Assembly (NCBI GenBank): GCA_934204655.1
Contig: CAKPZJ010000017.1
Span: forward strand, 1 to 51,611
Direction of reading: 5' to 3'
DNA: 51,611 nucleotides
Origin: an uncultured Prevotella sp.
GTDB taxonomy: Bacteria > Bacteroidota > Bacteroidia > Bacteroidales > Bacteroidaceae
The translations under genes and the position numbers were made by a program. The notes under the pieces were generated by a model. It was not told the origin of the DNA. It worked only from the letters and a program-made list of their open reading frames with translations, and ran no database searches. This document shows positions 25,463 through 33,810 of the stretch, piece after piece. Numbering within the stretch: the stretch's first letter is position 1; each line of letters opens with the position of its first letter.

Positions 25463-28030
25463 ATGACAGAAGTAAAGACTTACTCCTACGAGGAGGCTTA
25501 CGCCGCTACGCTCGCATACTTTGACGGCGACGAGCTGGCAGCCCGCGTATGGGTCAATAAGTATGCTATGAAGGACAGCGCAGGCCACATCTACGAGCTG
25601 TCGCCCAAGGATATGCACTGGCGGATAGCCAATGAGGTGGCCCGGATAGAGAGTATATACCCCAATGCCATGACGGCTCAGGAGGTGTTTGACGTGATAG
25701 ACCATTTCCGCTACATTATACCCGCCGGAAGTCCCATGACCGGCATAGGCAACCATCACCAGGTGGCCTCGCTCAGCAACTGTTTCGTTATCGGCATCGA
25801 GGGCGACGCCGACTCGTACGGTGCCATCATGCGCATTGACGAGGAGCAAGTCCAGCTTATGAAGCGCCGTGGTGGCGTGGGTCACGACCTGAGCCAACTG
25901 CGTCCCAAGGGTTCGGCTGTCAACAATTCAGCCCTTACTTCGACTGGTTTGGTGCCCTTTATGGAGCGATATTCTAACTCAACACGTGAAGTGGCTCAGG
26001 ACGGACGGCGCGGAGCCCTGATGTTGTCGGTAAGCATCAAGCACCCCGATGCCGAGGCGTTTATAGATGCCAAGATGACCGAAGGGCGGGTTACTGGTGC
26101 CAATGTGAGTGTGAAGATTGACGATGCCTTCATGCAGGCGGTGGTGGACGGAACCGACTATGTGCAGCAGTTCCCTATCGACGCCGCTGAGCCGCAGGTC
26201 ACCAAGCCCATCGCGGCCCGCAAACTGTGGCAGAAGATAGTACACAATGCCTGGAAGAGTGCCGAGCCAGGTGTGCTGTTCTGGGATACCATCCTGCGCG
26301 AGAGCATCCCCGACTGCTACGCTGACTTGGGCTTCCGTACGGTGAGTACCAATCCCTGTGGCGAGATACCCCTCTGTCCCTATGACAGCTGCCGGCTGCT
26401 GTGTATCAACCTGTATAGTTATGTAGACCATCCCTTTACGCCTCAGGCCCACTTCGATACCGACCTCTTTGGCCGCCACGCCCGTATAGCCCAGCGTATC
26501 ATGGACGATATAGTAGACCTGGAACTTGAGAAGATAGACCTGATACTGGAAAAGATAGCCCGCGACCCGCAGAGCGACGAGATAAAGCATGCCGAGCAGC
26601 AGCTGTGGCTGAAGATACGGCACAAGTGTGTCCAGGGACGCCGTATAGGTATAGGCATTACCGCCGAGGGCGACATGCTGGCCGCCATGGGTCTGCGCTA
26701 TGGTACCCAGGAGGCTACCGACTTCAGCGTGGGCGTACACCAGACGCTGGCCCTGAACGTATATAGGTCTTCGGTAGATCTGGCGCGCGAGCGTGGGGCC
26801 TTCGAGATTTACGATGCTCACCGCGAGGAGGCCAACCCATTCGTACAGCGGCTCCGCGAGGCCGACCCGCAACTCTATGCCGATATGGTGAAGTACGGCC
26901 GACGCAACATAGCCTGCCTTACCATCGCCCCCACAGGTACCACGTCGCTGCTCACCCAGACCACATCGGGCATAGAGCCCGTCTTCATGCCTGTGTACAA
27001 GCGCCGCCGCAAGGTGAACCCCAACGATGCCGATGTCCATGTAGACTATGTTGACGAAGTGGGCGACAGCTTCGAGGAATACATCGTGTACCACCGCAAG
27101 TTTATCGAGTGGATGCGTGTGAACGGCTACGATACCGACCGCCGTTACACCCAGGACGAGATAGACCAACTCGTGGCCCGTTCTCCTTACTACAAGGCCA
27201 CGGCCAACGATGTCGACTGGCTTATGAAGGTGCGTATGCAGGGTGCCATCCAACAGTGGGTGGACCACTCTATCTCCGTGACGGTTAATCTGCCCAACGA
27301 GGTAGACGAAGACCTCGTTAACCGTCTTTATGTCGAAGCCTGGCGGTCTGGTTGTAAGGGCTGTACCATTTATCGTGACGGTAGTCGGTCGGGCGTTATG
27401 GTCTCGGCTTCTAAGAAGGACAAAAAGAAGGAGAAAGCTCCTGCCCCCGAATCCTCGGTATCGGCCATGCTGAGGCCCGTGGTAACCGAGACTCGTCCCA
27501 AGGAGTTGGTGTGCGACGTGGTGCGCTTCCAGAACAACCGCGAGAAGTGGGTGGCCTTCGTAGGACTGCTTGATGGTTATCCCTACGAGATATTTACCGG
27601 TCTGCAGGACGACGAGGAGGGTATCGTGCTGCCCAAGACCGTTACCCGGGGCAAGATTATCAAGCAGACCAACGAGGACGGTACCCACCGCTATGACTTC
27701 CAGTTTGAGAACAAGCGTGGCTACAAGACTACCGTCGAGGGGCTGTCTCAGAAGTTTAACCCCGAGTACTGGAACTACGCCAAGCTCATCTCTGGCGTGC
27801 TGCGTTACCGCATGCCCATCGACCATGTCATCAAGCTCGTGGGCTCGCTCCAGCTCAATGACGAGAGTATCAATACCTGGAAGAACGGCGTGGAGCGCGC
27901 TCTCAAGAAATACATCGCTGACGGCACCCAGGCCAAGGGCCAGAAGTGTCCCGCCTGTGGCTGCGAGACCTTGGTGTACCAGGAAGGGTGTCTTATCTGT
28001 ACCAACTGTGGTGCCAGCCGGTGTGGCTGA
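25463..28030 (+). CDS. nrdJ: adenosylcobalamin-dependent ribonucleotide reductase (class II)
   Basis: An 855-residue class II reductase that makes dNTP precursors with adenosylcobalamin, so it works with or without oxygen. Key features are the redox Cys in LSNCFVIG, the catalytic loop TNPCGEIPL (near 297-305, Asn-Cys-Glu), the APTGTTSLLTQTTSGIEP stretch, and GCKGCTIYRDGSRSG near 630. The C-terminus ends in a zinc-ribbon-like CPAC...CTNC block (about 830-850), which shuttles reducing equivalents. Length fits Bacteroidota NrdJ. A BtuB-like TonB receptor lies 8.5 kb away, but no regulatory link is visible. Confidence 0.95.
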   Translation: MTEVKTYSYEEAYAATLAYFDGDELAARVWVNKYAMKDSAGHIYELSPKDMHWRIANEVARIESIYPNAMTAQEVFDVIDHFRYIIPAGSPMTGIGNHHQVASLSNCFVIGIEGDADSYGAIMRIDEEQVQLMKRRGGVGHDLSQLRPKGSAVNNSALTSTGLVPFMERYSNSTREVAQDGRRGALMLSVSIKHPDAEAFIDAKMTEGRVTGANVSVKIDDAFMQAVVDGTDYVQQFPIDAAEPQVTKPIAARKLWQKIVHNAWKSAEPGVLFWDTILRESIPDCYADLGFRTVSTNPCGEIPLCPYDSCRLLCINLYSYVDHPFTPQAHFDTDLFGRHARIAQRIMDDIVDLELEKIDLILEKIARDPQSDEIKHAEQQLWLKIRHKCVQGRRIGIGITAEGDMLAAMGLRYGTQEATDFSVGVHQTLALNVYRSSVDLARERGAFEIYDAHREEANPFVQRLREADPQLYADMVKYGRRNIACLTIAPTGTTSLLTQTTSGIEPVFMPVYKRRRKVNPNDADVHVDYVDEVGDSFEEYIVYHRKFIEWMRVNGYDTDRRYTQDEIDQLVARSPYYKATANDVDWLMKVRMQGAIQQWVDHSISVTVNLPNEVDEDLVNRLYVEAWRSGCKGCTIYRDGSRSGVMVSASKKDKKKEKAPAPESSVSAMLRPVVTETRPKELVCDVVRFQNNREKWVAFVGLLDGYPYEIFTGLQDDEEGIVLPKTVTRGKIIKQTNEDGTHRYDFQFENKRGYKTTVEGLSQKFNPEYWNYAKLISGVLRYRMPIDHVIKLVGSLQLNDESINTWKNGVERALKKYIADGTQAKGQKCPACGCETLVYQEGCLICTNCGASRCG

Positions 28031-28058
28031 TGCCCCCTATATATAATAAGGTGAAGAT

Positions 28059-28436
28059 ATGAAACTCCAATCCAGCTATATCTACCTGCGCGACCTGCAT
28101 TTTCATGCCTATCACGGCGTGGAGCCGCAGGAACGCAAGGTGGGCAACGACTATCTGCTGTCGCTGCGACTCCAGTACCCCATCGACGCGGCCATGCTGT
28201 CAGACAATGTACTCGACACGGTAAACTATGCCGACGTGTACCGTATCGCCGAGCAGGAAATGCAGGTGCCCAGTAATCTGCTCGAACGGGTGGCTTACCG
28301 CATGGCCGACCGCATCTTCCGCCGTTTTGCCTTTGTTGAGGCTGTTGACATCCAACTTACTAAGCTCAATCCCCCCATGGGAACCAATCAGGGTGGCGCC
28401 GGTGTTGAAGTTCACTTAATAAATGATAAAACTTGA
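28059..28436 (+). CDS. folB: dihydroneopterin aldolase
   Basis: A 125-residue dihydroneopterin aldolase for folate synthesis; it cleaves dihydroneopterin to 6-hydroxymethyl-dihydropterin. Marks are LRDLHFHAYHGVEPQERKVGN (substrate Glu near 24), the TVNYADVYR segment, and LTKLNPPMG with the active-site Lys. It follows nrdJ by 28 nt with an AT-rich leader (TATATATAATAAGG), so co-transcription is likely. Confidence 0.94.
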   Translation: MKLQSSYIYLRDLHFHAYHGVEPQERKVGNDYLLSLRLQYPIDAAMLSDNVLDTVNYADVYRIAEQEMQVPSNLLERVAYRMADRIFRRFAFVEAVDIQLTKLNPPMGTNQGGAGVEVHLINDKT

Positions 28437-28468
28437 CGATTGCTGGCGGTTTTATGATGAATATTTGT

Positions 28469-28476
28469 TAATTTTG
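28469..28476 (+). promoter_or_regulatory. -7 element of the amidase gene
   Basis: TAATTTTG at 28469-28476 with only seven bases before ATG 28484, so the transcript should be almost leaderless. No matching -33 element at the usual distance. Confidence 0.55.
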
Positions 28477-28483
28477 CATCATT

Positions 28484-29827
28484 ATGCGTGTAGAGAGTAT
28501 TCGTAAGAGCATAGTGTTCATCCTGCTGGTATTCATGGTGGTACCCATGTTGGCCGAGGGGCGCCCGTTTACGCTGGTGATAGACGCCGGTCATGGGGGG
28601 CACGATTTTGGTGCGCCGGGAGCCGTTACCAATGAGAAGACGCTCACCCTGCGCTACGCCTTGGCTTTCGGTAGGATGGTCAAGGAGAAGTGTCCCGATG
28701 TGCGGGTCATCTACACCCGTACCAAGGATGTGTACCTCAAGCTAGTAGACCGCGCCGAGGTGGCCAACCGTAACAAGGCCGACCTGTTTATGTCTTTCCA
28801 CATCAACGCCGTCGAGGGCAACCACTCGGCCCATGGCTTCCAGACCTGGACATTGGGCCGTGGGGCCAGTACCGGCAACAAGGGCATCAAGGAGAACCTC
28901 GATGTGGCCAAGCGCGAGAACTCCGTCATCTTTATGGAGAAAGACTACAAGCAGGTGTACAAGGGTATCGACCAGAATAGTGCTGAGAGCGATATTATGT
29001 TTGAATTCATCGCCGACAAGAACCGTGAGCGCAGCGTAGAACTGGCCAAGCTCATGCAGCGCGAGGTGTGCCGTGCCACGGGGCGTGTCAATGGCGGCGC
29101 CCATCAGAACAATCTGGCCGTGCTCAGGCTCTCCTCTATGCCCAGTTGTCTCTTAGAGCTGGGCTTTATATCTACTCCCGACGAAGAAAACTTCCTCAAT
29201 TCGGACAACGCGCTGGCTCTCTACACCCAGGGCGTGTTCAATGCGTTTCTACAGTACAAGCACCGCTTCGGCGACAAGATAACGGTACCCTACAAGACCA
29301 CCGAGGAACCGGCCGAGGAACTTCCCCAAATAGTGCCCGATGAGTACCGGCAGCCCGAGACCCAGGCTGCAAAGCCTGAGACGAGGACGGTAAAGCCCGA
29401 GGCAAGGGTGACTAAGCCAGAGCCCAAGACGGTGAAGACCGAGGTGGCCGCCCCTAAGCCCGAGGCCAAGGCCCCGTCTGCCGAAACCCACAGGGCGCAG
29501 CCCGCCACCCGTGTGCAGGCTCCCGCGGCTACGGCCCGGCAGCAGACTATGGTTGCTGGCCGTCCCGTGTTCAAGGTACAGATAATGGCCAGCTCGTATA
29601 AGCTCAAGGCAGGCGACAGCCACCTCAAGGGACTTACCGATGTGGATTATTACGAGGAGGGCGAGTGGCTCAAGTACACCTACGGCGCATCGGCCGACTA
29701 CAATGAGATATACCGTCTGCGTAAATCCATCCTGGACCGCTTCCCCGAGGCGTTTATCATCGCCTTTAAGGACGGCCGTAAGATGAATGTCAACCAGGCC
29801 ATCCGTGAATTTAAGATGAACAAGTAG
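28484..29827 (+). CDS. N-acetylmuramoyl-L-alanine amidase with SPOR domain
   Basis: A 447-residue exported cell-wall amidase (Amidase_3 family). After a signal peptide (about 1-26), the zinc ligands are His37 in DAGHGGHDFG, Glu51 and His106 in SFHINA; catalytic Glu225 is in LLELGFIS. A Lys-Pro-Glu-rich linker with repeating KPE units covers about 280-345. A C-terminal SPOR domain (about 363-440) binds denuded septal glycan. It probably splits septal peptidoglycan during division. It is followed by an MCE gene 20 nt downstream. Confidence 0.93.
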   Translation: MRVESIRKSIVFILLVFMVVPMLAEGRPFTLVIDAGHGGHDFGAPGAVTNEKTLTLRYALAFGRMVKEKCPDVRVIYTRTKDVYLKLVDRAEVANRNKADLFMSFHINAVEGNHSAHGFQTWTLGRGASTGNKGIKENLDVAKRENSVIFMEKDYKQVYKGIDQNSAESDIMFEFIADKNRERSVELAKLMQREVCRATGRVNGGAHQNNLAVLRLSSMPSCLLELGFISTPDEENFLNSDNALALYTQGVFNAFLQYKHRFGDKITVPYKTTEEPAEELPQIVPDEYRQPETQAAKPETRTVKPEARVTKPEPKTVKTEVAAPKPEAKAPSAETHRAQPATRVQAPAATARQQTMVAGRPVFKVQIMASSYKLKAGDSHLKGLTDVDYYEEGEWLKYTYGASADYNEIYRLRKSILDRFPEAFIIAFKDGRKMNVNQAIREFKMNK

Positions 29828-29847
29828 TATTTATTAGCATTAAGGAT

Positions 29848-30750
29848 ATGAATTTTTTTACGAAAGAAGTCAAGATAGCCTTAGCCGCTATTGTGGGAAT
29901 AGTAGTGCTGTTCTTTGGCATGAATTTTCTGAAGGGCAAGAGTCTGTTCTCCTCTGACCGCGTGTACTTTGCCAAGTTTACCAACATCAGTGGCCTCACG
30001 GCATCGAGCCCCATATTCGCCAACGGTTTCAAGGTGGGCACGGTCAAGGCCATCGACTTCGACTACGCTACCGGGGCCGGCATAGTGGTCGAGTTCGGTA
30101 CCGATAAGCAGCTGCGCATACCCGAGGGCACGCGCGCCGAGATAGAGAGCGACATGATGGGCAACGTCAAGATGAACCTGATTATGGGCGCGCCCACGGC
30201 TCAGGCCGTTCAGCCCGGCGACACCATCAGCGGAGCCGTCAACGGTGGCCTGATGGACAAGGTGGCCGAGGTGGTACCCGCCGTAGAGAAGATGCTGCCC
30301 AAGTTAGACTCCATTATGGCCAGTCTGAACGCCTTGTTAGCTGACCCGGCCCTGGCCCAGTCGCTGCATAATGTGCGCGACATTACGGCCAACCTGACCA
30401 CGTCGACCGAGCAGCTCAATACGCTGCTTGGCAATGTGAACCGCGGTGTGCCCACGATGATGGCCAAGGCCAACGGTGTGCTGGACAACACGCAGCGCCT
30501 TACGGGCAACTTGGCAGCGCTGGACCTGGCTGGTACCATGGCGCGCGTAGACCAGACGTTGGCCAATGTGCAGGCCGTAACGGCCAAGCTGAACAGCAAC
30601 GAGGGCACCTTGGGTCTGCTGATGAACGACCCCAACCTATATCATAGCCTGAACCGCACGGTGGTGAGCGCCGACACGCTGCTTACCAATCTGCGCCAGC
30701 ACCCTAAGCGCTACGTACACTTCTCCCTCTTCGGCAAGAAGGACAAGTAG
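29848..30750 (+). CDS. MCE/MlaD family lipid-transport protein
   Basis: A 300-residue single-pass protein. An N-terminal membrane helix (about 9-27, ALAAIVGIVVLFFGMNF) is followed by one MCE domain (about 38-118, FTNISGLTASSPIFANGFKV through GDTISG), then a long helical region (about 120-280) with repeated hydrophobic heptads. MlaD proteins form hexamers that carry phospholipid between the membranes. The usual MlaE/MlaF partners are not adjacent, so they would lie elsewhere. It forms an operon with the amidase and ends at a strong terminator. Confidence 0.9.
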   Translation: MNFFTKEVKIALAAIVGIVVLFFGMNFLKGKSLFSSDRVYFAKFTNISGLTASSPIFANGFKVGTVKAIDFDYATGAGIVVEFGTDKQLRIPEGTRAEIESDMMGNVKMNLIMGAPTAQAVQPGDTISGAVNGGLMDKVAEVVPAVEKMLPKLDSIMASLNALLADPALAQSLHNVRDITANLTTSTEQLNTLLGNVNRGVPTMMAKANGVLDNTQRLTGNLAALDLAGTMARVDQTLANVQAVTAKLNSNEGTLGLLMNDPNLYHSLNRTVVSADTLLTNLRQHPKRYVHFSLFGKKDK

Positions 30751-30800
30751 CCCCCGGGCTGTTGCCGGGCTATCCGCCAGACATACATAGTTAAATATAG

Positions 30801-30844
30801 AGCGAGTAGGGCCGTCCCACAGCGGGATGGCCCTGCTCGCTTTG
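30801..30844 (+). terminator. terminator of the amidase-MCE operon
   Basis: An 18-bp stem (30801-30818 with 30824-30841) with two G-T wobbles and a 5-nt loop, followed by TT(T)G. Confidence 0.75.
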
Positions 30845-30957
30845 CGTATGGGAGCCATCTTTTTGGGTAAAAGCAAAAAGGTGAAGCGTAAAGAGGTAAA
30901 AAGCATAGGGATGGAGAGCCACTCTGTAATAGTGGGAAGCATCATCAACTTTGTGGA

Positions 30958-31029
30958 GACCGACCTTTACGTTTCCCGGAGCCGTCATTAGCGCGCTGGG
31001 AGCCGTCTTTAGAAACGTAAAGGTCGGTC
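30958..31029. repeat. 18-bp inverted repeat with internal direct repeats
   Basis: GACCGACCTTTACGTTTC (30958-30975) and its exact complement (31012-31029) enclose 36 nt holding two GGAGCCGTC(A/T)TTAG copies (30978-30991, 30999-31012). A related GGAGCCATCTTTT lies at 30849. TTTCTATTTT follows, so it may also terminate transcription on the plus strand. Confidence 0.7.
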
Positions 31030-31081
31030 TTTCTATTTTCGGTGGTCGTCATTAGAATATTCGTAGCCATTTCGGGGCAGA

Positions 31082-31440
31082 TGTGGATAGTCTCGCAACT
31101 ATCGCGCTGATTATGCGGGATTGTTGGCAACCGCCATTAACGGGCCATCCGCTGCCTGGGCCGCCCCCGAGGCCCGCGTGGGTGTGTTGGGAACTAATAT
31201 AGATTTAGTATAAATTGTGGAGGCCGATGTTTCACGGCTCTTACCATTTTGGCAGTTAGCCTGTTTCGGGGTAGTTTGCCGTAGGGCGGGGCTATGTTTC
31301 ACCATTGGGGCCGCCGGGGTGGTTGGGCGGTGTCTAAATAGCTCAAACACATTAAGTTTGATACCCGCGCTATCCACAAGAATTATTAGTGTATAGGTAG
31401 CCGTGTAAACGGCTGATACTGTGGTGGTTAGCGTGGATAT
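31082..31440. promoter_or_regulatory. DnaA-box-like sites upstream of dnaA
   Basis: CTATCCACA at 31370-31378 and its complement at 31082-31090 each differ from the consensus TTATCCACA at one position. CGTGGATAT at 31432-31440 is a weaker match on the minus strand (two mismatches). They could serve autoregulation or origin function. Confidence 0.45.
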
Positions 31441-31553
31441 GGCGATGGCTGTAAAAAAGATAAATTTGCATTTTTCAGTTTTTTTTACGATATTTGCAAG
31501 CGTAAAACAATGTTTAATCGAGTCGAAAGACATTAATTAGGTAGGTTTAGTTA

Positions 31554-32963
31554 ATGAAAGTGATTCCTGATGCACGTTGGGAACGTGTACTTGCGCTCAT
31601 TCGCGAGAACGTGTCCACGCAGCAGTTTACTACATGGTTCAGCCGCATCGTGTTCGTCGCCTTTGGCGAGGCCGAACGTGTGGTTTACATCGCCGTACCC
31701 AGTCACTACGTGTACGAGTACCTCGAAGAGAATTATGTTGATCTGCTCAGCAGGGTCCTTCACAGCGTCTTCGGCGATGGCGTCAAGCTCAAGTACCGTG
31801 TACTGGTCGACAAGGAGCACGGACGTACCCAGGTGGTCGAGGGCGATGAGTCCTCGTCGCCCATCAAGGAACCCGTACAGCCCCATGGCGGCCTCGCGCC
31901 TGCTCCCGAGGCTCAGGCCCCGGCCCAAGACCTGGACCCGCGTCTCAATCCCCGTCAGACTTTCGACAACTATATCGAGGGCGCCAGCAACAAGCTGCCC
32001 CGCTCTGTGGGCCGCTCCATCGCCGAGCACCCCAACAACAGCAAGTTCAACCCTATGTTCATCTACGGCCCTTCGGGCTGTGGCAAGACCCACCTTATCA
32101 ACGCCATCGGTGTGGCCACTAAGTCTATCTATCCGCAGAAGCGTGTGCTGTACATCAGCGCGCGCCTGTTCCAGGTACAATATACCGACGCGGTGCGCCA
32201 GAACACGGTCAACGACTTCATAAGGTTCTACCAGACCATTGACATGCTTATCCTGGACGATGTGCAGGAGTGGGTTTCGTCGCCCAAGACCCAGGACACG
32301 TTCTTCCACATCTTCAACCATCTGTTTAAGAACGGCAAGCGCATCATTCTGGCTTCTGACCGTCCGCCGGTAGACCTCAAGGGCATGAACGACCGCCTGC
32401 TTACCCGTTTCTCCTGTGGCCTGATAGCCGAGTTAGAGAAGCCTAATGTGCAGCTGTGTGTAGACATTCTGTGCAGCAAGATACGTCGCGACGGACTGAG
32501 CATACCCGATGACGTGATAGAGTTTATCGCTCAGACGGCCAATGGTAGCGTGCGCGACCTGGAGGGTGTCATCAACTCGCTCATGGCTTACAGCGTGGTG
32601 TACAACTGCAACGTAGACATGCGGCTGGCCGACCGCGTGATACGCCGGGCGGTTAAGATAGACGACAAGCCGCTCACCGTGGACGACATCATGGACAAGG
32701 TGTGTACACACTTCAACGTTACCCAGGCCGCCGTGAACAGCAAGAGCCGCAAACGCGACTATGTGGTGCCCCGGCAGCTCACCATGTACTTTACGGCCAA
32801 GTACACCAAGATGCCAGCCGGCCGCATAGGCAAGCTGATAGGCGGCCGCGACCACTCGACGGTCATACACAGCTGCTCGCAGATAGAGAAACGCCTCAAG
32901 GTCGATAAGATGTTTGCCGAAGAGGTGGTGAGCATCGAGAACTCGTTCAAACTGAAGAAATAG
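31554..32963 (+). CDS. dnaA: chromosomal replication initiator DnaA
   Basis: A 469-residue DnaA. Domain I is about 1-85, a variable Pro/Glu/Gln-rich domain II about 90-130. Domain III is AAA+ with Walker A GPSGCGKTH near 172, Walker B LILDDVQ near 232, and sensor II RDLEGVINS near 333. Domain IV ends with the helix-turn-helix and DnaA signature GGRDHSTVIHS. It binds DnaA boxes and opens the origin. The start ATG lies after an AT-rich leader. It is flanked by spacers of about 800 and 580 bp, unusual in this gene-dense window. Confidence 0.97.
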   Translation: MKVIPDARWERVLALIRENVSTQQFTTWFSRIVFVAFGEAERVVYIAVPSHYVYEYLEENYVDLLSRVLHSVFGDGVKLKYRVLVDKEHGRTQVVEGDESSSPIKEPVQPHGGLAPAPEAQAPAQDLDPRLNPRQTFDNYIEGASNKLPRSVGRSIAEHPNNSKFNPMFIYGPSGCGKTHLINAIGVATKSIYPQKRVLYISARLFQVQYTDAVRQNTVNDFIRFYQTIDMLILDDVQEWVSSPKTQDTFFHIFNHLFKNGKRIILASDRPPVDLKGMNDRLLTRFSCGLIAELEKPNVQLCVDILCSKIRRDGLSIPDDVIEFIAQTANGSVRDLEGVINSLMAYSVVYNCNVDMRLADRVIRRAVKIDDKPLTVDDIMDKVCTHFNVTQAAVNSKSRKRDYVVPRQLTMYFTAKYTKMPAGRIGKLIGGRDHSTVIHSCSQIEKRLKVDKMFAEEVVSIENSFKLKK

Positions 32964-33512
32964 GCCGCTCACACAGCCTGTTTTGGTCTTTTACAGGGAA
33001 CGGCCGATGTCCTGTGTGGGTATTATCGGCTTATTAGGCTTGTCAGCAGTGTCTTTCAGCACCATTGTGGATAAAAATACGGCAAGAGTCTTGGTCTTTT
33101 TATTTCTCGCAATAGCCGCATCATAACCAGTGCGTGTATTAGGCCGTATAAATGAAGTCTCCGTTTCGGTCATGACATTCGTGGCTCCAGCCAGGATAGC
33201 AGTACGAATGTCTATGTGGGCAGCGCGCCGTTTACAAGCCGCAGACACAGATGTCATAGTTCTTTATGTCATTCTCCTGGGTTCTCTCTTGAGGCTAACT
33301 ATTCCCAGATCCTATTAAGCGGCCCTGTACCAGACAGTCTGTCTGGCTTCCTTGTCGTTGGTTGTCTCTTTCTGAAAATTAGGGGCGGTTTTGGAGGCAT
33401 GTGCAGCCTTTCGGGGGCGAACGGCCAACCTCTTCAGAACCATGGAAAACCTAAAAATGCGGGGACTGATAAAAAAAAGAGGGCAAAAGTGTGTGGCAAA
33501 TTATTTTTTATC
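32964..33512. other. gene-poor spacer downstream of dnaA
   Basis: About 550 bp with no convincing gene. It contains an exact DnaA box and a 17-nt dyad (33330-33346, CCAGACAG-T-CTGTCTGG). An 88-codon minus frame (32991-33257) lacks any recognisable feature. No terminator with T-tract was seen directly after dnaA. Confidence 0.5.
33066..33074 (-). promoter_or_regulatory. consensus DnaA box
   Basis: TTATCCACA on the minus strand (TGTGGATAA on plus), an exact match to the classical consensus, about 100 bp downstream of the dnaA stop. Confidence 0.6.
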
Positions 33513-33520
33513 TAAATTTG
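33513..33520 (+). promoter_or_regulatory. -7 element of the DUF4492-cydAB operon
   Basis: TAAATTTG at 33513-33520 predicts a leader of about 21 nt. The -33 element is poor. Confidence 0.45.
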
Positions 33521-33547
33521 TATTCGATAACCATAAACGTCAGCCTT

Positions 33548-33769
33548 ATGCCTGTAACCAATGAACACCTGTTAGGTAAAATCTATCATCTCTATGCCGA
33601 TGGCTTCCGCAGCATGACCATCGGCAAGACGCTATGGGCTGTGATTATCGTCAAGCTGATAGTAATCTTCTTAGTACTCCGCCTCTTCTTCTTTCCCGAT
33701 GTGCTGGCCCGGAAAGCCGTCGGTGGCGACAAGGCCGAGGTGGTGGCCTCCGAACTTCTGTCGCGCTGA
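33548..33769 (+). CDS. DUF4492 small membrane protein
   Basis: A 73-residue protein with one membrane helix (about 27-45, TLWAVIIVKLIVIFLVLRLFF) after a conserved KIYHLYADGFRSMTIGKTLW N-terminus. This is the DUF4492 type found next to cytochrome bd genes in Bacteroidota. It may be a small accessory subunit of the oxidase, comparable in position to CydX/CydH; that is inference. The frame is open to 33491, but the promoter at 33513-33520 and the family N-terminus favour ATG 33548. cydA follows 41 nt downstream. Confidence 0.85.
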   Translation: MPVTNEHLLGKIYHLYADGFRSMTIGKTLWAVIIVKLIVIFLVLRLFFFPDVLARKAVGGDKAEVVASELLSR

Positions 33770-33810
33770 CTCCTTGCTGTTCAACCATTCATTAACAAAC
33801 ATATCTATCT

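Larger units (their letters stand above)
30845..31553. other. gene-poor region upstream of dnaA
   Basis: About 700 bp without a convincing gene. It contains an 18-bp perfect inverted repeat enclosing two short direct repeats (30958-31029), DnaA-box-like sites at 31082-31090 and 31370-31378 plus a weaker one at 31432-31440, and an AT-rich run with the -7-like TAAATTTG at 31461-31468. A 140-codon minus-strand frame (31111-31533) spans part of it, but its composition does not look like the neighbouring genes. Confidence 0.55.

Noticed and set aside
25979..27826. 615-codon minus-strand frame inside nrdJ
   Set aside because: A His/Val/Gly-rich translation typical of the complement of a GC-rich gene; nrdJ is certain.
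31111..31533. 140-codon minus-strand open frame upstream of dnaA
   Set aside because: Pro/Thr/Ala-rich second half, codon pattern unlike neighbours, no domain, and it covers the DnaA-box-like sites and dnaA promoter region. It was left as part of the spacer.
32991..33257. 88-codon minus-strand frame downstream of dnaA
   Set aside because: No recognisable motif, no -7 element, and it overlaps the consensus DnaA box.
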